This document shows, piece after piece, positions 15,163-25,122 of a stretch of DNA of 59,888 nt. Where the stretch lies: IMG/VR virus record IMGVR_UViG_3300032797_000052, positions 1-59,888 of that record; one strand, written 5' to 3'. Numbering within the stretch: position 1 is the stretch's first letter; each line of letters opens with the position of its first letter. The notes under the pieces were generated by a model, which worked only from the letters and a program-made list of their open reading frames with translations, was not told the DNA's origin and ran no database searches. The stretch is from a virus. Position numbers and translations under genes: made by a program.

Positions 15163-15793
15163 AGATATAGATCGTCTTGTATATACTCAATTTATAGAAT
15201 ACTCATTTTGGATAGACACATTAAATTTTTTAAAAAAGAGAAATATAAGAACTATTGTAGATATAGGAGCATCATCTGGATTGTCTACTCTAATGTTTCT
15301 AGAACTGCCTGATTTAGAAAAGATATACTGTTTTGAACCAGACGAGATAAATTATGAAATGCTAATTGCGAATATGGAAGATTATAGAAATATAGTTGAA
15401 TTACATAATGTTGGAATATATTATGGAATAACAGAATCAAATGTAGTTGGAACAGGAGATAAAAGTCCTTTAGGATATATGGTAGAAGATGCTACCAAAG
15501 AACATAATTTTATATTTGGTACTATCAGATATGAAGGAAAAAAATTTAAACTGACAACATTAGAAAATATTATAAAAACTCCAGTAGATTTAATAAAAAT
15601 AGATGCTGAAGGTTCTGAATATAATATTATAGAAAATTCTAAGTTATTAAAAGAATCAAAAATTTTAATTATTAGTTTTCACAATCACCTAGAGAATTAT
15701 GTGAAAGATTTTATTTATAGAAATTTACCAAAATATGTACCAATAATAGTAGTAAGTTCTGGAGGGTACTCTGATGTTTTGTTGGAAAAATAA
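15140..15793 (+). CDS. FkbM-family methyltransferase
   Basis: 217 residues from ATG at 15140, preceded by AGGAAAG. TIVDIGASSGLSTLMFLE is the SAM-binding motif I, FEPDEINYEML the motif II region, and LIKIDAEGSEYNII the FkbM hallmark. FkbM enzymes O-methylate sugars and natural products. In this cassette the likely substrate is a sugar of the glycan being built, which would cap or diversify it. It overlaps the STELLO-like gene by 23 bp. Confidence 0.85.
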   Translation: MKPLKIFRDIDRLVYTQFIEYSFWIDTLNFLKKRNIRTIVDIGASSGLSTLMFLELPDLEKIYCFEPDEINYEMLIANMEDYRNIVELHNVGIYYGITESNVVGTGDKSPLGYMVEDATKEHNFIFGTIRYEGKKFKLTTLENIIKTPVDLIKIDAEGSEYNIIENSKLLKESKILIISFHNHLENYVKDFIYRNLPKYVPIIVVSSGGYSDVLLEK

Positions 15794-17095
15794 ATGAAAA
15801 TATTATTTATAGAAAAGAAACTAAGAACTGATAAATTAGGAATCCTTTATCTTTCCAGTATACTAAAAATGGCTGGACATGATGTTAATCTCCTACAATT
15901 TGATGTTGATAATATTCTTCTAAGATTAAAAGAGGATAAGCCAGATTTTATAATGTACTCAGTAATGTCTAGTGAGTATGAATGGTTTTTAGAATACAAT
16001 AGATTCTTAAAACTCAATTTTGATTTTATATCCGTAATGGGAGGACCACATTTTACTTTCTTTCCAGAACAAGGACTAGAGGATACTTATGTAGATTTTG
16101 TGATTCAAGGACCAGGAGAAGATATTATTTTAGGCATTGTTGAGGGAGAGTTAAAAGATAAATTAGTTGTGGGACATCTTCCAGATATCAATAAATTACC
16201 TCATCCAGACCGTTCTATTCTTTATAAATATGACGAGTTTGGTAAAGCTCGAATGAAAAGATTTATAGCAGGAAGATATTGTTTATATAGTTGCAAATAT
16301 TGTTTCAATCATTTATTTAAAAAGATTTATCAAACAGAGAAGAATCTGTTCTTTCAAAGAGTATGTCCTGACAAAATGATTGAAGAGATTGGAGAAGTAA
16401 AACATCAATATGGCCTAGAATTAGTGTATTTCAATGATGATGATTTGGCAGCAAATAAGGAATGGTTAATTGAGTTTTGTGATAAATACAAAGAAAGAAT
16501 TGGTCTTGATTTCTGTGGTTCTATTCGAGCATCTAGTGTTGATTATAATATATTAAAAATAATGAGGAATGCTGGATGTACTTTTCTGAATATAGCTCTA
16601 GAATCAGCTAATCCTGAAACTCAGAAATTTCTTCGCAGAGGATTTATTACTAATGACCAAATCAAATCAGCCTGTGATATTTGTAAGGAACTTGGAATTA
16701 AAGTTAGATTACAAAATATGATAGGTTTACCAGTTGATAACCCTCTTGAGGATGCTTTACAAACTCTTAAGATGAATCGAGAGATAAATCCAACAGATTC
16801 CTGGGCTGCTATTTTTCAACCTTATCCTAAAACAGATTTATGGAAATACTGTATTGATAAAGGTTTAATACAACCAGATACTCAAGCTGGAACTTTTTAT
16901 GAACATACTGTGTTAAATATAAAAGATGCTGATAAAATAAATAATTTACATAAATGGTGGTTCTTTGCAGTAAAATATCAATGGCCTATAGAGTTAGTAA
17001 GAATATTACTAGATACTACTTTGACAAAAGAACAAGGAATGAAACTTCAAGAGTATAGATGGGATGTAGCTAAAAATTTACTTTATGGGATGTGA
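15794..17095 (+). CDS. Cobalamin-type (class B-like) radical SAM enzyme
   Basis: 433 residues. The N-terminal ~130 residues have the Rossmann-like pattern of the B12-binding domain of class B radical SAM enzymes (GILYLSSILKMAGHDV, VMGGPHFTFFPE, DFVIQGPGE). RYCLYSCKYCFNH holds the CX3CX2C cluster motif at C163, C167 and C170, and LGIKVRLQNMIGLP is typical of the barrel. Relatives methylate or rearrange unactivated carbons. In the cassette it could install an unusual carbon modification on a sugar. Whether it binds cobalamin is not shown: the classical DxHxxG is absent, as in many relatives. Confidence 0.85.
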   Translation: MKILFIEKKLRTDKLGILYLSSILKMAGHDVNLLQFDVDNILLRLKEDKPDFIMYSVMSSEYEWFLEYNRFLKLNFDFISVMGGPHFTFFPEQGLEDTYVDFVIQGPGEDIILGIVEGELKDKLVVGHLPDINKLPHPDRSILYKYDEFGKARMKRFIAGRYCLYSCKYCFNHLFKKIYQTEKNLFFQRVCPDKMIEEIGEVKHQYGLELVYFNDDDLAANKEWLIEFCDKYKERIGLDFCGSIRASSVDYNILKIMRNAGCTFLNIALESANPETQKFLRRGFITNDQIKSACDICKELGIKVRLQNMIGLPVDNPLEDALQTLKMNREINPTDSWAAIFQPYPKTDLWKYCIDKGLIQPDTQAGTFYEHTVLNIKDADKINNLHKWWFFAVKYQWPIELVRILLDTTLTKEQGMKLQEYRWDVAKNLLYGM

Positions 17096-17097
17096 AA

Positions 17098-18069
17098 ATG
17101 AATGCTTTAGTATGTGGGGCTGGTGGATTTATAGGAAATCATTTGGTTAATAAATTAAAGCAAGAAGATTTTTATGTTGTAGGAGCAGATTTAGTTTATC
17201 CTGCATATAATAAAACAAATGCTAATGAATATCATTTATGTGATTTACGAGAACCAGATTGGTGTGATACTTTATTTGATAATTATTATGATGAAATATA
17301 CCAATTAGCTGCCGATATGGGTGGAGCAGAATATATTTTTACTGGACTGCATGATGCAGATATCATACATAACTCTGCACTTATAAATTTAAATATAATT
17401 AAAAGATGCGTTGATAATAAAGTTGGAAAAATTTTCTTTTCATCCAGTGCTTGTGTATATAATCAATATAATCAAATGTTTCCTAACAATCCATTGTGTA
17501 GAGAAGATTCAGCCCTTCCAGCATTTCCAGATAGTGACTATGGTTGGGAGAAATTATTTAGCGAGATACTCTACTTAGCATATAATAGAAATTATAAAAT
17601 TCCAATAGCAATTGCTAGATTTCATAATATTTTTGGACCTTATGGGGCATGGAATAACGGTAAAGAGAAAGCCCCTGCTGCTATCTGTAGAAAAGTTGCA
17701 TATGCTAAAGCAAAAGAACTTGATTCGATAGATATTTTTGGATATGGAAAACAAACCAGAAGTTTTCTTTATATTGATGAATGTTTAATAGGAGTTAGAA
17801 AGCTAATGGATTCTAATTTTACTGGACCAGTAAATATAGGTTCAGATGAGATGGTTTCTATAGATACTTTGGCTAAAATGATTATGAAAATTGCAGGAAT
17901 TAATTTAAGAATAAATCATATTGTAGGACCTACCGGAGTAAGAGGAAGAACATCAGATAATACTTTAATTGAACAAGAATTAAACTGGAGACCAACAACA
18001 AAACTTTATGATGGTTTAGTTTTATTATATAAATGGATAGAGGAGAAGGTCAATGAAACTATTCAATAA
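17098..18069 (+). CDS. GDP-mannose 3,5-epimerase-like NAD enzyme
   Basis: 323 residues from ATG at 17098; a GTG six bases upstream is the alternative. GAGGFIG near residues 7-13 binds NAD. QLAADMGGAEYI, SSACVY (catalytic-type Cys at about 119), SDYGWEKLFSE (Tyr 148, Lys 152) and FHNIFGPYG follow the GDP-mannose 3,5-epimerase pattern closely, including the cysteine that serves as acid/base in that enzyme. It should make GDP-L-galactose or a related epimer as a donor for the transferases nearby. Overlaps the next gene by 17 bp. Confidence 0.85.
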   Translation: MNALVCGAGGFIGNHLVNKLKQEDFYVVGADLVYPAYNKTNANEYHLCDLREPDWCDTLFDNYYDEIYQLAADMGGAEYIFTGLHDADIIHNSALINLNIIKRCVDNKVGKIFFSSSACVYNQYNQMFPNNPLCREDSALPAFPDSDYGWEKLFSEILYLAYNRNYKIPIAIARFHNIFGPYGAWNNGKEKAPAAICRKVAYAKAKELDSIDIFGYGKQTRSFLYIDECLIGVRKLMDSNFTGPVNIGSDEMVSIDTLAKMIMKIAGINLRINHIVGPTGVRGRTSDNTLIEQELNWRPTTKLYDGLVLLYKWIEEKVNETIQ

Positions 18070-18928
18070 TATTATATTTTATAATCATTACGGAGCGGGC
18101 GATTTATTAGAATCAAAAGAGTTTGTTAAGGCATATATAGAAAGATTACCTGCTGAAATTTATTCTTATGCTCATGGTAAAAATCCAAGAATGTTTGCTG
18201 ATATTCCAAATCTTCAAGCAATCAAAGTCGAAGATTGGATGCCAATGCGAACAGATACAGCGTATGTGAATGATAGAAATTTAATTATCAATACTTGGAT
18301 TGGAAGAGATTCTAAATATGTTCTTCCAGGGATAGGATGTACTATAGAGAAACTTTGTGAAATGCACAATGATATACTTTTTAAACTTAAAGTTTCTCCT
18401 TTGGAAAAATCAATAATTGATTATGCTCCACAAACCGACTGGAAATTTTTTAGAATTCAACCAGTTAAAAGTTGGTTGGAACAACATCCAGAAAGAAAAA
18501 TTCTAATCTCCAATGGTCCTGTTCAATCAAACCAAGCTGAAAATTTTGATATGACTTATGCTATAAAAATGTTAGCAGACCATTATAGACATATAACTTT
18601 TATAATTACACAACCTATAGATACGGATGCTGAAAATATTATTCTTTCTACAAATATAACAAATCCAAGTGACGGATTTGATTTGAACGAGATAGCATAT
18701 CTGAGTTTATCTTGTGATACCTTTATAGGACGAAATTCTGGACCTCATGTTTTTGCACAAAATTATTATAATTGGATAGACCCAAAAAAGGCAAGTTTAT
18801 CTTTTACTTATGAATCAATCGCATCACATAATTTCTATACTTCAGTTGTTCAAATGAAAAGATATTGGTGTAAAAAGACAGATACAAATAAAGTCTTTGA
18901 AGCATGTTGTAAGGTTATCGAGAGATAA
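18053..18928 (+). CDS. GT9-like glycosyltransferase
   Basis: 291 residues. The opening IIFYNHYGAGDLLESKEFVK has the glycine-rich donor-side loop of GT-B heptosyltransferase-like enzymes, and FIGRNSGPHVFAQ near residue 225 matches the C-terminal nucleotide-binding stretch (GxNSGPxH). It is shorter than bacterial GT9 enzymes. Role: sugar transfer with unknown donor. An AAGGTCAATG context with overlap to the epimerase suggests coupling. Confidence 0.65.
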   Translation: MKLFNNIIFYNHYGAGDLLESKEFVKAYIERLPAEIYSYAHGKNPRMFADIPNLQAIKVEDWMPMRTDTAYVNDRNLIINTWIGRDSKYVLPGIGCTIEKLCEMHNDILFKLKVSPLEKSIIDYAPQTDWKFFRIQPVKSWLEQHPERKILISNGPVQSNQAENFDMTYAIKMLADHYRHITFIITQPIDTDAENIILSTNITNPSDGFDLNEIAYLSLSCDTFIGRNSGPHVFAQNYYNWIDPKKASLSFTYESIASHNFYTSVVQMKRYWCKKTDTNKVFEACCKVIER

Positions 18929-18937
18929 GGAGATATA

Positions 18938-19840
18938 ATGAGTAAAACATTAATAGGTATGGTAACGTTTGGAAATTATCATTTTACAGAAATGACAATA
19001 AATTCAATTAAAAGAACTGCAAAAAATCCGGTTGATATATTAGTTATTGTCGGTAAACCATATGATGAACTTACTAAGTTACTTTGTGAAAGTAAGAATA
19101 TACATTATATATCACATGATCAAAATTATGGTTTTCCTTACTCTTGTAACGATATCTATGATTTTGCTTGGAAAGAACATGATTATGATAATTTAATTTT
19201 CATCGGAAATGATGTAGTTGTTTATCCTAATGCAATAGATATTTTAATAAAACAAGCAGAAACAACTGACTTTGAATGGATTGCAGGAGCACAATTTGAT
19301 TCTAGAAGTCTAATAAGAATGTATCCAGAAACAGAAACTTGGTTTCATGGAGATACTTTAAAATTTGATGCCTTTGATAAAAAACCTTGGGAGGCACACA
19401 AAGGATGGCCTAATAACCTGGATTTTGTACCTGATAGAATTCCTGATCTTCATAATTTCTGTCTACTCAAGAAATCAGTATTTGATAAGATAGGATATAA
19501 TGATGTGAGTTTTTATCCAGCATATTTTGAGGATAATGATTATGTGACAAGGGGTGTGAATGTAGGAGTTAATGCTTGTTATATGATTAATGCAGTTTTC
19601 TTTCATTTCTGGAGCAGAACAATCCATCAAGGAACTGGTGGTTCTGATCCTCATTTCTTTGAAAACAATAGACAATACTTTATTAGAAAATGGGGCGCAA
19701 CTCCTCCAACTACTCCATATAAAATTCCATTTAACGGAATTCCCTATAATTTAACAGAAGATATTATATTACCAGCAACTTTAAAAATAGATACAAGAGA
19801 AAATGAGAAAAAAATTATTGCTTATTGGAGAATGAAATAG
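18938..19840 (+). CDS. GT2-family glycosyltransferase
   Basis: 300 residues. GMVTFGNYHFTEMTINSI begins the GT-A fold. LIFIGNDVVVYPNAIDIL at about 88-105 takes the DxD position with an NDV sequence, NFCLLKKSVFDKIG near 176 and YFEDNDYVTRG near 206 are the acceptor-side motifs, where the ED pair is the probable base. Last gene of the cassette, directly abutting the terminase. AAGGAG precedes ATG. Confidence 0.8.
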   Translation: MSKTLIGMVTFGNYHFTEMTINSIKRTAKNPVDILVIVGKPYDELTKLLCESKNIHYISHDQNYGFPYSCNDIYDFAWKEHDYDNLIFIGNDVVVYPNAIDILIKQAETTDFEWIAGAQFDSRSLIRMYPETETWFHGDTLKFDAFDKKPWEAHKGWPNNLDFVPDRIPDLHNFCLLKKSVFDKIGYNDVSFYPAYFEDNDYVTRGVNVGVNACYMINAVFFHFWSRTIHQGTGGSDPHFFENNRQYFIRKWGATPPTTPYKIPFNGIPYNLTEDIILPATLKIDTRENEKKIIAYWRMK

Positions 19841-21421
19841 ATGCCTTTAGTAGAGAAAATATCTAAAGCTGATTTTTATCTTTTTGAGATAATCCGAAAT
19901 CCAGCATTATTTGGTGAGTTTGTTGCAAACTTTGATAAGACAGAGAGAGATGATGTCTGGAAATACTCAGATTATCAAATGGAATTCCTTTGTGATTATC
20001 AAACAAATGTATCAATTTGTTGTGGTCGTTCTGTGGGTAAAACTGTTTCATTATCAGATTTAATTATTTGGAATTTAATAAATAAAATTTTTCCTACAGA
20101 TTATTTGATATATACAGTCCCAAATAAAGCACATTTAGAACCAGTATTTACTAATCTTACAAGAATGTTTAGAGCTAATACATTCTTAAAACAGTTTATT
20201 GATCCAAAGAAAGGAATAAACTCAAGTGACCATACTATTAAACTTCTCAATCATACTAGTTTATTGTGCCGTATTGCTGGAACTACTGGCACTGGAGTTA
20301 ATGTTGTTGGCCTACATAGTCCTTTTGAAATTGTAGATGAGGCAGGATTATATCCGTGGGGAACGTGGGTAGAATTGCAACCCACTCTAAATACTTGGGA
20401 AAGAGGTCATAAAAGAATAGTATCAGGTGTTCCAACTGGACTTCGAGAAAAAAATGTTTTATTTTATGCAGACCAACAAGATGATAACTATAGTAAACAT
20501 AGAATTACAGCACATAGAAATCCAAGATACACAGATGCAGATGAAAAAGAGAACATAGAGAAATATGGTGGTACGGACAGTGAAGATTACATTCATTTAG
20601 TATTAGGATTACATGGAACTCCAGTCTTTGCTGTATTTGATAGAAACTTAATGGAAATTGAATCCTATCCAGTCTGGAAAGTCAAAGTGGATGGAATAAC
20701 CACAGCAGATGTTAGTCAGATTTATATGAAACTTGGGGCTTTACCAGCTATTACAGAAAGTTATGACTATACAGTTGTTGGCATTGATCTTGGATATACA
20801 GAGCCTACGGCAATTCATATACTATATTCTAAACATGGATTATTAAGATATCATGCTAGAATAGAACTTATCAAGGTTCCATATCCACTACAAAAGAAAT
20901 TATTTGATTTCCTTGATGATAAATTTAATAAATTTGACATTATAGGAGTTGACTTTGGTGGACCAGGAAAACCAGTAGTCCAAGATTGGCTAGAAGCAGA
21001 TGAGTATATTCATAAAGATTATAAGAAACGAATGATCCCAATTGATTTTTCAAGTTGGATAGTCTTAGGGGTTAATTCTGATGGGGAAGAGATAAAAACT
21101 AAAATGAAACCATTTGCAGTTTCATTAACTCAGGAATATACTAACTCACATAAAATTATTTATACAACAACTGATTATGATCTAATTGCAGAACTTGAAA
21201 GAACTACTTATACAAAAACTCCATCTGGAGAAGTTGTGTATAGAACATTGACTCCTAGAGGCGGAGAAAGAGGTGATGATCATAACACATCTGCACTGTT
21301 GATGGCTATGGTTGCTCATTATATTACAAAAGATGCCTCAATGAATAAACCAAAATCAAAAAGATTATATACACCAAGATGGTTAATCAGAGATCAAATT
21401 TCTGATTTAGGAGGAATGTAA
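19841..21421 (+). CDS. terL: Terminase large subunit
   Basis: 526 residues. ATPase: Walker A CGRSVGKT at 61-68, Walker B FEIVDEAG with D166 and E167, and the coupling motif region SGVPTG near 195. Nuclease: VVGIDLGYTEPTA (D316), IIGVDFGGPG (D371) and a C-terminal RGDDHNTSALLMAM with the last acidic pair, giving the RNase H-like three-metal-ligand layout. It packages and cuts concatemeric DNA at the portal. No small subunit could be recognised next to it. Starts one base after the preceding stop. Confidence 0.95.
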   Translation: MPLVEKISKADFYLFEIIRNPALFGEFVANFDKTERDDVWKYSDYQMEFLCDYQTNVSICCGRSVGKTVSLSDLIIWNLINKIFPTDYLIYTVPNKAHLEPVFTNLTRMFRANTFLKQFIDPKKGINSSDHTIKLLNHTSLLCRIAGTTGTGVNVVGLHSPFEIVDEAGLYPWGTWVELQPTLNTWERGHKRIVSGVPTGLREKNVLFYADQQDDNYSKHRITAHRNPRYTDADEKENIEKYGGTDSEDYIHLVLGLHGTPVFAVFDRNLMEIESYPVWKVKVDGITTADVSQIYMKLGALPAITESYDYTVVGIDLGYTEPTAIHILYSKHGLLRYHARIELIKVPYPLQKKLFDFLDDKFNKFDIIGVDFGGPGKPVVQDWLEADEYIHKDYKKRMIPIDFSSWIVLGVNSDGEEIKTKMKPFAVSLTQEYTNSHKIIYTTTDYDLIAELERTTYTKTPSGEVVYRTLTPRGGERGDDHNTSALLMAMVAHYITKDASMNKPKSKRLYTPRWLIRDQISDLGGM

Positions 21422-22974
21422 TGTCTAAGAAATCTACCACAAAAGCGGTAGTACAAAAAGAAACTGGATTAGCTAAAGCTTCTTATAGTGTTTGGGATAC
21501 ACCAGGATCAACTCATGGATCAGTTCCTTGGGCACCAAGCGATATTGATAAGTTTGAATTAAAACAAGATAAGTGGGAATTTATTGTAAACGATTGTCGT
21601 TATTATTATAAACGTGATCCCATTGCATCTATTGTTGTTAATAAAATAGTAGACTTAGCTATCAACGATATTCATTTAAGAGTTAAAACCGGAAGAAAAG
21701 TTTTTGAGAATATTTTTGAATCTATTAAACCAAATCTATTGCAATTTCTTAGAAGTTGTGGTTTGGAATTTCTAATCTCTGGACTTGTTGTTCCAGAGAT
21801 CGAATTTACAAAAGTTGGTAAAGATGATTTGGATATACTTGGTATTAAAAGATTTTCATCATTACTTCTTCCGACAGAAATGTGGCTTCGTGATCCGTCA
21901 CTTATCACAATTAATGATCCTTTAATTGGTGGGAAAGTATCATATTTCACAAAAATACCAGATAAGTTAAGATATTTTATTAATAATAATGGAGTATATG
22001 AAGATAATACAGAGGATAAACAATTATATACTAAATTAGTACAAGAACTGCCAGAATTTGTGGCACAAGTTAAAGAAGGAAAAGAAACAATTTTATTAGA
22101 TAATCCTCTTATAATAAGACATAACGTTATAACCGGAAGTCCTTATCCAGTTCCTTATTTATATCCAGCCTTGGAATCACTTAAGCATAAGAGAAATCTA
22201 CGTAGAATGGATTACTCTGTTGCATCAAGAGTCATTACAGCAATTCAGAAATTTACTATGGGCGATAAGGATTTCCCACTAACTGAAGATAATGAGGATC
22301 AATTACAAGAATTAAAGACACAAATGATGTGGAGAGAATCAACAGATAGTAGAAATGCAGAACGAATTTTTCAACTATTTGGAAATCATACTCTTCAAAT
22401 TGAGTGGATTGTTCCTCCAGTAGAAGCTTTATTAGATGATACTAAATACAAAAACGTCAATGGTGATATTGCAATGGCTCTTGGATTTCCTAGAATTTTA
22501 GTTACAGGAGAAACTGAACGCTCATTTACGTCTGATCCTGAGATTGCAACCCTTTCTCCTGCCCAAACAATGAAAAGAATGCAAGAAGTATTTTTACCTA
22601 TTGTAAGGCGGATTATTGATATAATAATAGTAGATAATAACTTAGGTGCTACAGATATATCTGTTCGTTTCCAACCAATCAATATGATTGGTGTTACTGC
22701 ATTTATGCAAGGATTACAAAGTCTATATGATACTGGTAATCTATCAAGAGAGGATTATGCTGCTGCCTTTGGTTTTGATGTCTATGACCAATTGGAGAAG
22801 CGTTCTGACGAAAAGGACATTTTGAAGGATTATGATTTGGAGGAATTTGCTCCAGTTCCACATAGTAATGTACCAAATGTCCCAGGAAAAACTACTCAAA
22901 AACCTACAAAACCAGTTGTAAAACCAACCGGAAAATCTAAGGCAGGAGGTAATGAAGATGCCGAGGGAATATGA
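21421..22974 (+). CDS. Portal protein
   Basis: 517 residues directly after the terminase (1-bp overlap), the standard position. Features: an early DPIASIVVNKIVDLAI helix, FLISGLVVPEIEF, LESLKHKRNLRRMDYSVASRVI and a late Pro-rich basic tail, all typical of phage portals. The dodecameric ring forms the DNA channel. Identification rests on position, length and general pattern. Confidence 0.85.
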   Translation: MSKKSTTKAVVQKETGLAKASYSVWDTPGSTHGSVPWAPSDIDKFELKQDKWEFIVNDCRYYYKRDPIASIVVNKIVDLAINDIHLRVKTGRKVFENIFESIKPNLLQFLRSCGLEFLISGLVVPEIEFTKVGKDDLDILGIKRFSSLLLPTEMWLRDPSLITINDPLIGGKVSYFTKIPDKLRYFINNNGVYEDNTEDKQLYTKLVQELPEFVAQVKEGKETILLDNPLIIRHNVITGSPYPVPYLYPALESLKHKRNLRRMDYSVASRVITAIQKFTMGDKDFPLTEDNEDQLQELKTQMMWRESTDSRNAERIFQLFGNHTLQIEWIVPPVEALLDDTKYKNVNGDIAMALGFPRILVTGETERSFTSDPEIATLSPAQTMKRMQEVFLPIVRRIIDIIIVDNNLGATDISVRFQPINMIGVTAFMQGLQSLYDTGNLSREDYAAAFGFDVYDQLEKRSDEKDILKDYDLEEFAPVPHSNVPNVPGKTTQKPTKPVVKPTGKSKAGGNEDAEGI

Positions 22975-23452
22975 ACATTGTAAACAAAGTGAATTAGATA
23001 GTGGAAAAAGTCTAAAAGATGCTAAAAGGATTTGTGCCATTAGATATTATAAGATACATGGACAAACTCCAATGCAAGCAGATAAAGAAGGAAAAGCAGC
23101 CGAAAAATCACAATATGATGATGATGAAATCAAGTTTTTTGAAATGCTTGAATTAATTGCTCCAATTGTTGATGCAGAGGCCGCAGTTTGGACTACAGCT
23201 TATATTAATGATCTGCCAGATTCATGTTTTTTATATGTTGAACCTGGAGAAAAGAAAGATGGAAAAACCAATCCTTTATCAAAGAGACATTTTCCATATA
23301 AAGATAAGAGTGGAAAAATTGATCTTCCTCATCTTCGCAATGCTATTGCAAGAATTCCACAAAGTAATGCTCCTGGTTTAAGTCCTGAGAAAAAGAAATC
23401 ATTACAAGAACGTGCCAGAAGATTACTTGGTGGTCAAAAAGACGAGGAATAA
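22958..23452 (+). CDS. Head-module protein with C-terminal conserved phage domain
   Basis: 164 residues from ATG at 22958 (AGGAGG eight bases upstream). The N-terminus has CKQSELDSGKSLKDAKRICA, and the C-terminal YINDLPDSCFLYVEPG, PLSKRHFPYKD, LPHLRNAIARIPQS and ARRLLGG are a sequence found near or within phage prohead maturation proteins. It lies between portal and protease/scaffold, so a head-assembly role is likely, with biochemistry unknown. Overlaps the portal end by 17 bp. Confidence 0.7.
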   Translation: MPREYEHCKQSELDSGKSLKDAKRICAIRYYKIHGQTPMQADKEGKAAEKSQYDDDEIKFFEMLELIAPIVDAEAAVWTTAYINDLPDSCFLYVEPGEKKDGKTNPLSKRHFPYKDKSGKIDLPHLRNAIARIPQSNAPGLSPEKKKSLQERARRLLGGQKDEE

Positions 23453-23464
23453 TAGGAAATTGAT

Positions 23465-24475
23465 ATGAAAATACACAATGTTATCTCAAATATTGTACAA
23501 TTAACATTAGAGGATAACGAGCAATATAAGGAACAAATGGCATCATTGTCTTTAAATAAGACAATCAAATGGGTTAAGTTTATCCTCACAGATGATCAAC
23601 CAAATATAAATAAACAACGAATTCCCAAGGGAGAGTTTCCAAATCTTGTAAAGTCAGGTATTTATATGCCAATCAAGATGGCCCAAGGATATATTCGAGA
23701 AGGGCATGAGTATTCTGTTCCTATTGGTACAATAACAAACCTAATAGAACGTGAACATAGTGTCGAGGGCATCGCCGCTTTGTGGTCAAAAGAATACCCT
23801 GATGAAGTTAAACTTCTCGAAGGAATGAGTTCTGCGGGTGAAAAGCCGCAAATCTCTTGGGAAATTATGTACTTGGACTCTGAGAAGAAGGATGAAATCG
23901 AAGAGTTTAAAGACGTTCAATTGGCCGCTGCCACAGTTGTTAGTTTACCAGCTTATAGTGGCAGAACTCCAATATTAGTGGTTGCATCAAAACAAACAGG
24001 AGGAATTACATCAATGGATGAGAAAGAGTTACAAGCACTCAAGGATTCCGTTGCAGCCCTTACTACAGACAAAAATACTTTAACAGAAAATGTTGCTACT
24101 TTAACTAAGCAAGTTGCAGATTTAACAAAAGAACGTGATGAACTTGCTACCTTTAAAGCCGAGGCTGATGCCAAAACTGAAAAGGAAACAAAACTTGCGG
24201 CAATTAAAAAAGTATTTGCTGATAACGAAGTTGAAATTCCAGAAGAGTATTTTGCTGATGAAGCTAAAGCTGCTAAACTTCTATCCATGAGTATTGAACA
24301 GATAGATTATATGATTAAAGAACTTGGAATTTTTGCTAAGAAAGAGGAAAGCACTGAAAAAGCATCAAAGCATATTGGTGCAAAAAATATTCCAAACCTA
24401 AAAGGTGAAAAACCAGTTCTTATGACTCCGCGAGAAATTGCAGAGAAGCTTCGTGAAGAAGCTAAAAAGAAATAA
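23465..24475 (+). CDS. Prohead protease-scaffold fusion-like protein
   Basis: 336 residues. The first ~175 residues form a folded domain (IPKGEFPNLVKSGIYMPIKM, EREHSVEGIAALWSKEYP, SWEIMYLDSE) and are followed by about 90 residues of heptad-like Leu/Thr/Lys coiled coil (KELQALKDSVAALTTDKNTL onward), a pattern of fused maturation protease and scaffold genes. Position just before the decoration-like and capsid genes agrees. I could not place catalytic residues with certainty, so it might be a pure scaffold. Confidence 0.65.
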   Translation: MKIHNVISNIVQLTLEDNEQYKEQMASLSLNKTIKWVKFILTDDQPNINKQRIPKGEFPNLVKSGIYMPIKMAQGYIREGHEYSVPIGTITNLIEREHSVEGIAALWSKEYPDEVKLLEGMSSAGEKPQISWEIMYLDSEKKDEIEEFKDVQLAAATVVSLPAYSGRTPILVVASKQTGGITSMDEKELQALKDSVAALTTDKNTLTENVATLTKQVADLTKERDELATFKAEADAKTEKETKLAAIKKVFADNEVEIPEEYFADEAKAAKLLSMSIEQIDYMIKELGIFAKKEESTEKASKHIGAKNIPNLKGEKPVLMTPREIAEKLREEAKKK

Positions 24476-24493
24476 TTAGGAGGATTTTTTACA

Positions 24494-25090
24494 ATGGAAA
24501 TCAATAAGTATAGTGATATCCTTGGGGTTGTGTGTTGTGAAGATATTGTCGAAGGTCGCTTCTGTCTCTTAACAACTAACCTTCCAGGGTCTTTTGATTT
24601 CGGCACTAGAACAGACCTTCCAGGGGTTATTAGACCTAAGACAGCCGCTCAGGGCTATCAAGCTAAATACCTTGTAACATGGATTGTTCCTAATCAAACA
24701 ACGCCAATGTATATACCTACACCTTCATTGGCCTATTCTTTGAGACATGGTGGATTTGATCAAGTTGGAAATCTACCTATGACTGGAACTACAATCCATC
24801 TAACTTGGCCTGGACAAAAACAAGCTGTCACTATTCCATCCGGCTATCTTGCTTTAGCATTTGCTGGAGGAGTATACACAATTCCGTCTGGTCAATTCAT
24901 TTATAACGTTGGATTGAGAACCCCAGGAACATATGTTATTGCCGCAGATGACGGTACTGATGGTGCTGGAAATGGTGGAATGGCTAAGATTTCTGCTGCT
25001 CCATTCACTCCAAGCGCAAACAATGTCGGTCTCGTTGAAAGATTTGATGTTGCTAACTGGGCATTACAAGTTAGAACATTTGCTCCATAA
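24494..25090 (+). CDS. Putative head decoration protein
   Basis: 198 residues, rich in beta-type Gly, Thr and Pro segments (SGYLALAFAGGVYTIPSGQF), without membrane or coiled-coil segments. It sits between scaffold and major capsid genes, where many phages encode a capsid-cementing protein. AGGAGG precedes ATG by ten bases, matching the capsid gene's site. Decoration is inferred from position. Confidence 0.55.
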   Translation: MEINKYSDILGVVCCEDIVEGRFCLLTTNLPGSFDFGTRTDLPGVIRPKTAAQGYQAKYLVTWIVPNQTTPMYIPTPSLAYSLRHGGFDQVGNLPMTGTTIHLTWPGQKQAVTIPSGYLALAFAGGVYTIPSGQFIYNVGLRTPGTYVIAADDGTDGAGNGGMAKISAAPFTPSANNVGLVERFDVANWALQVRTFAP

Positions 25091-25122
25091 GAGTAAGATA
25101 AACTAGGAGGATTTTTATTACC

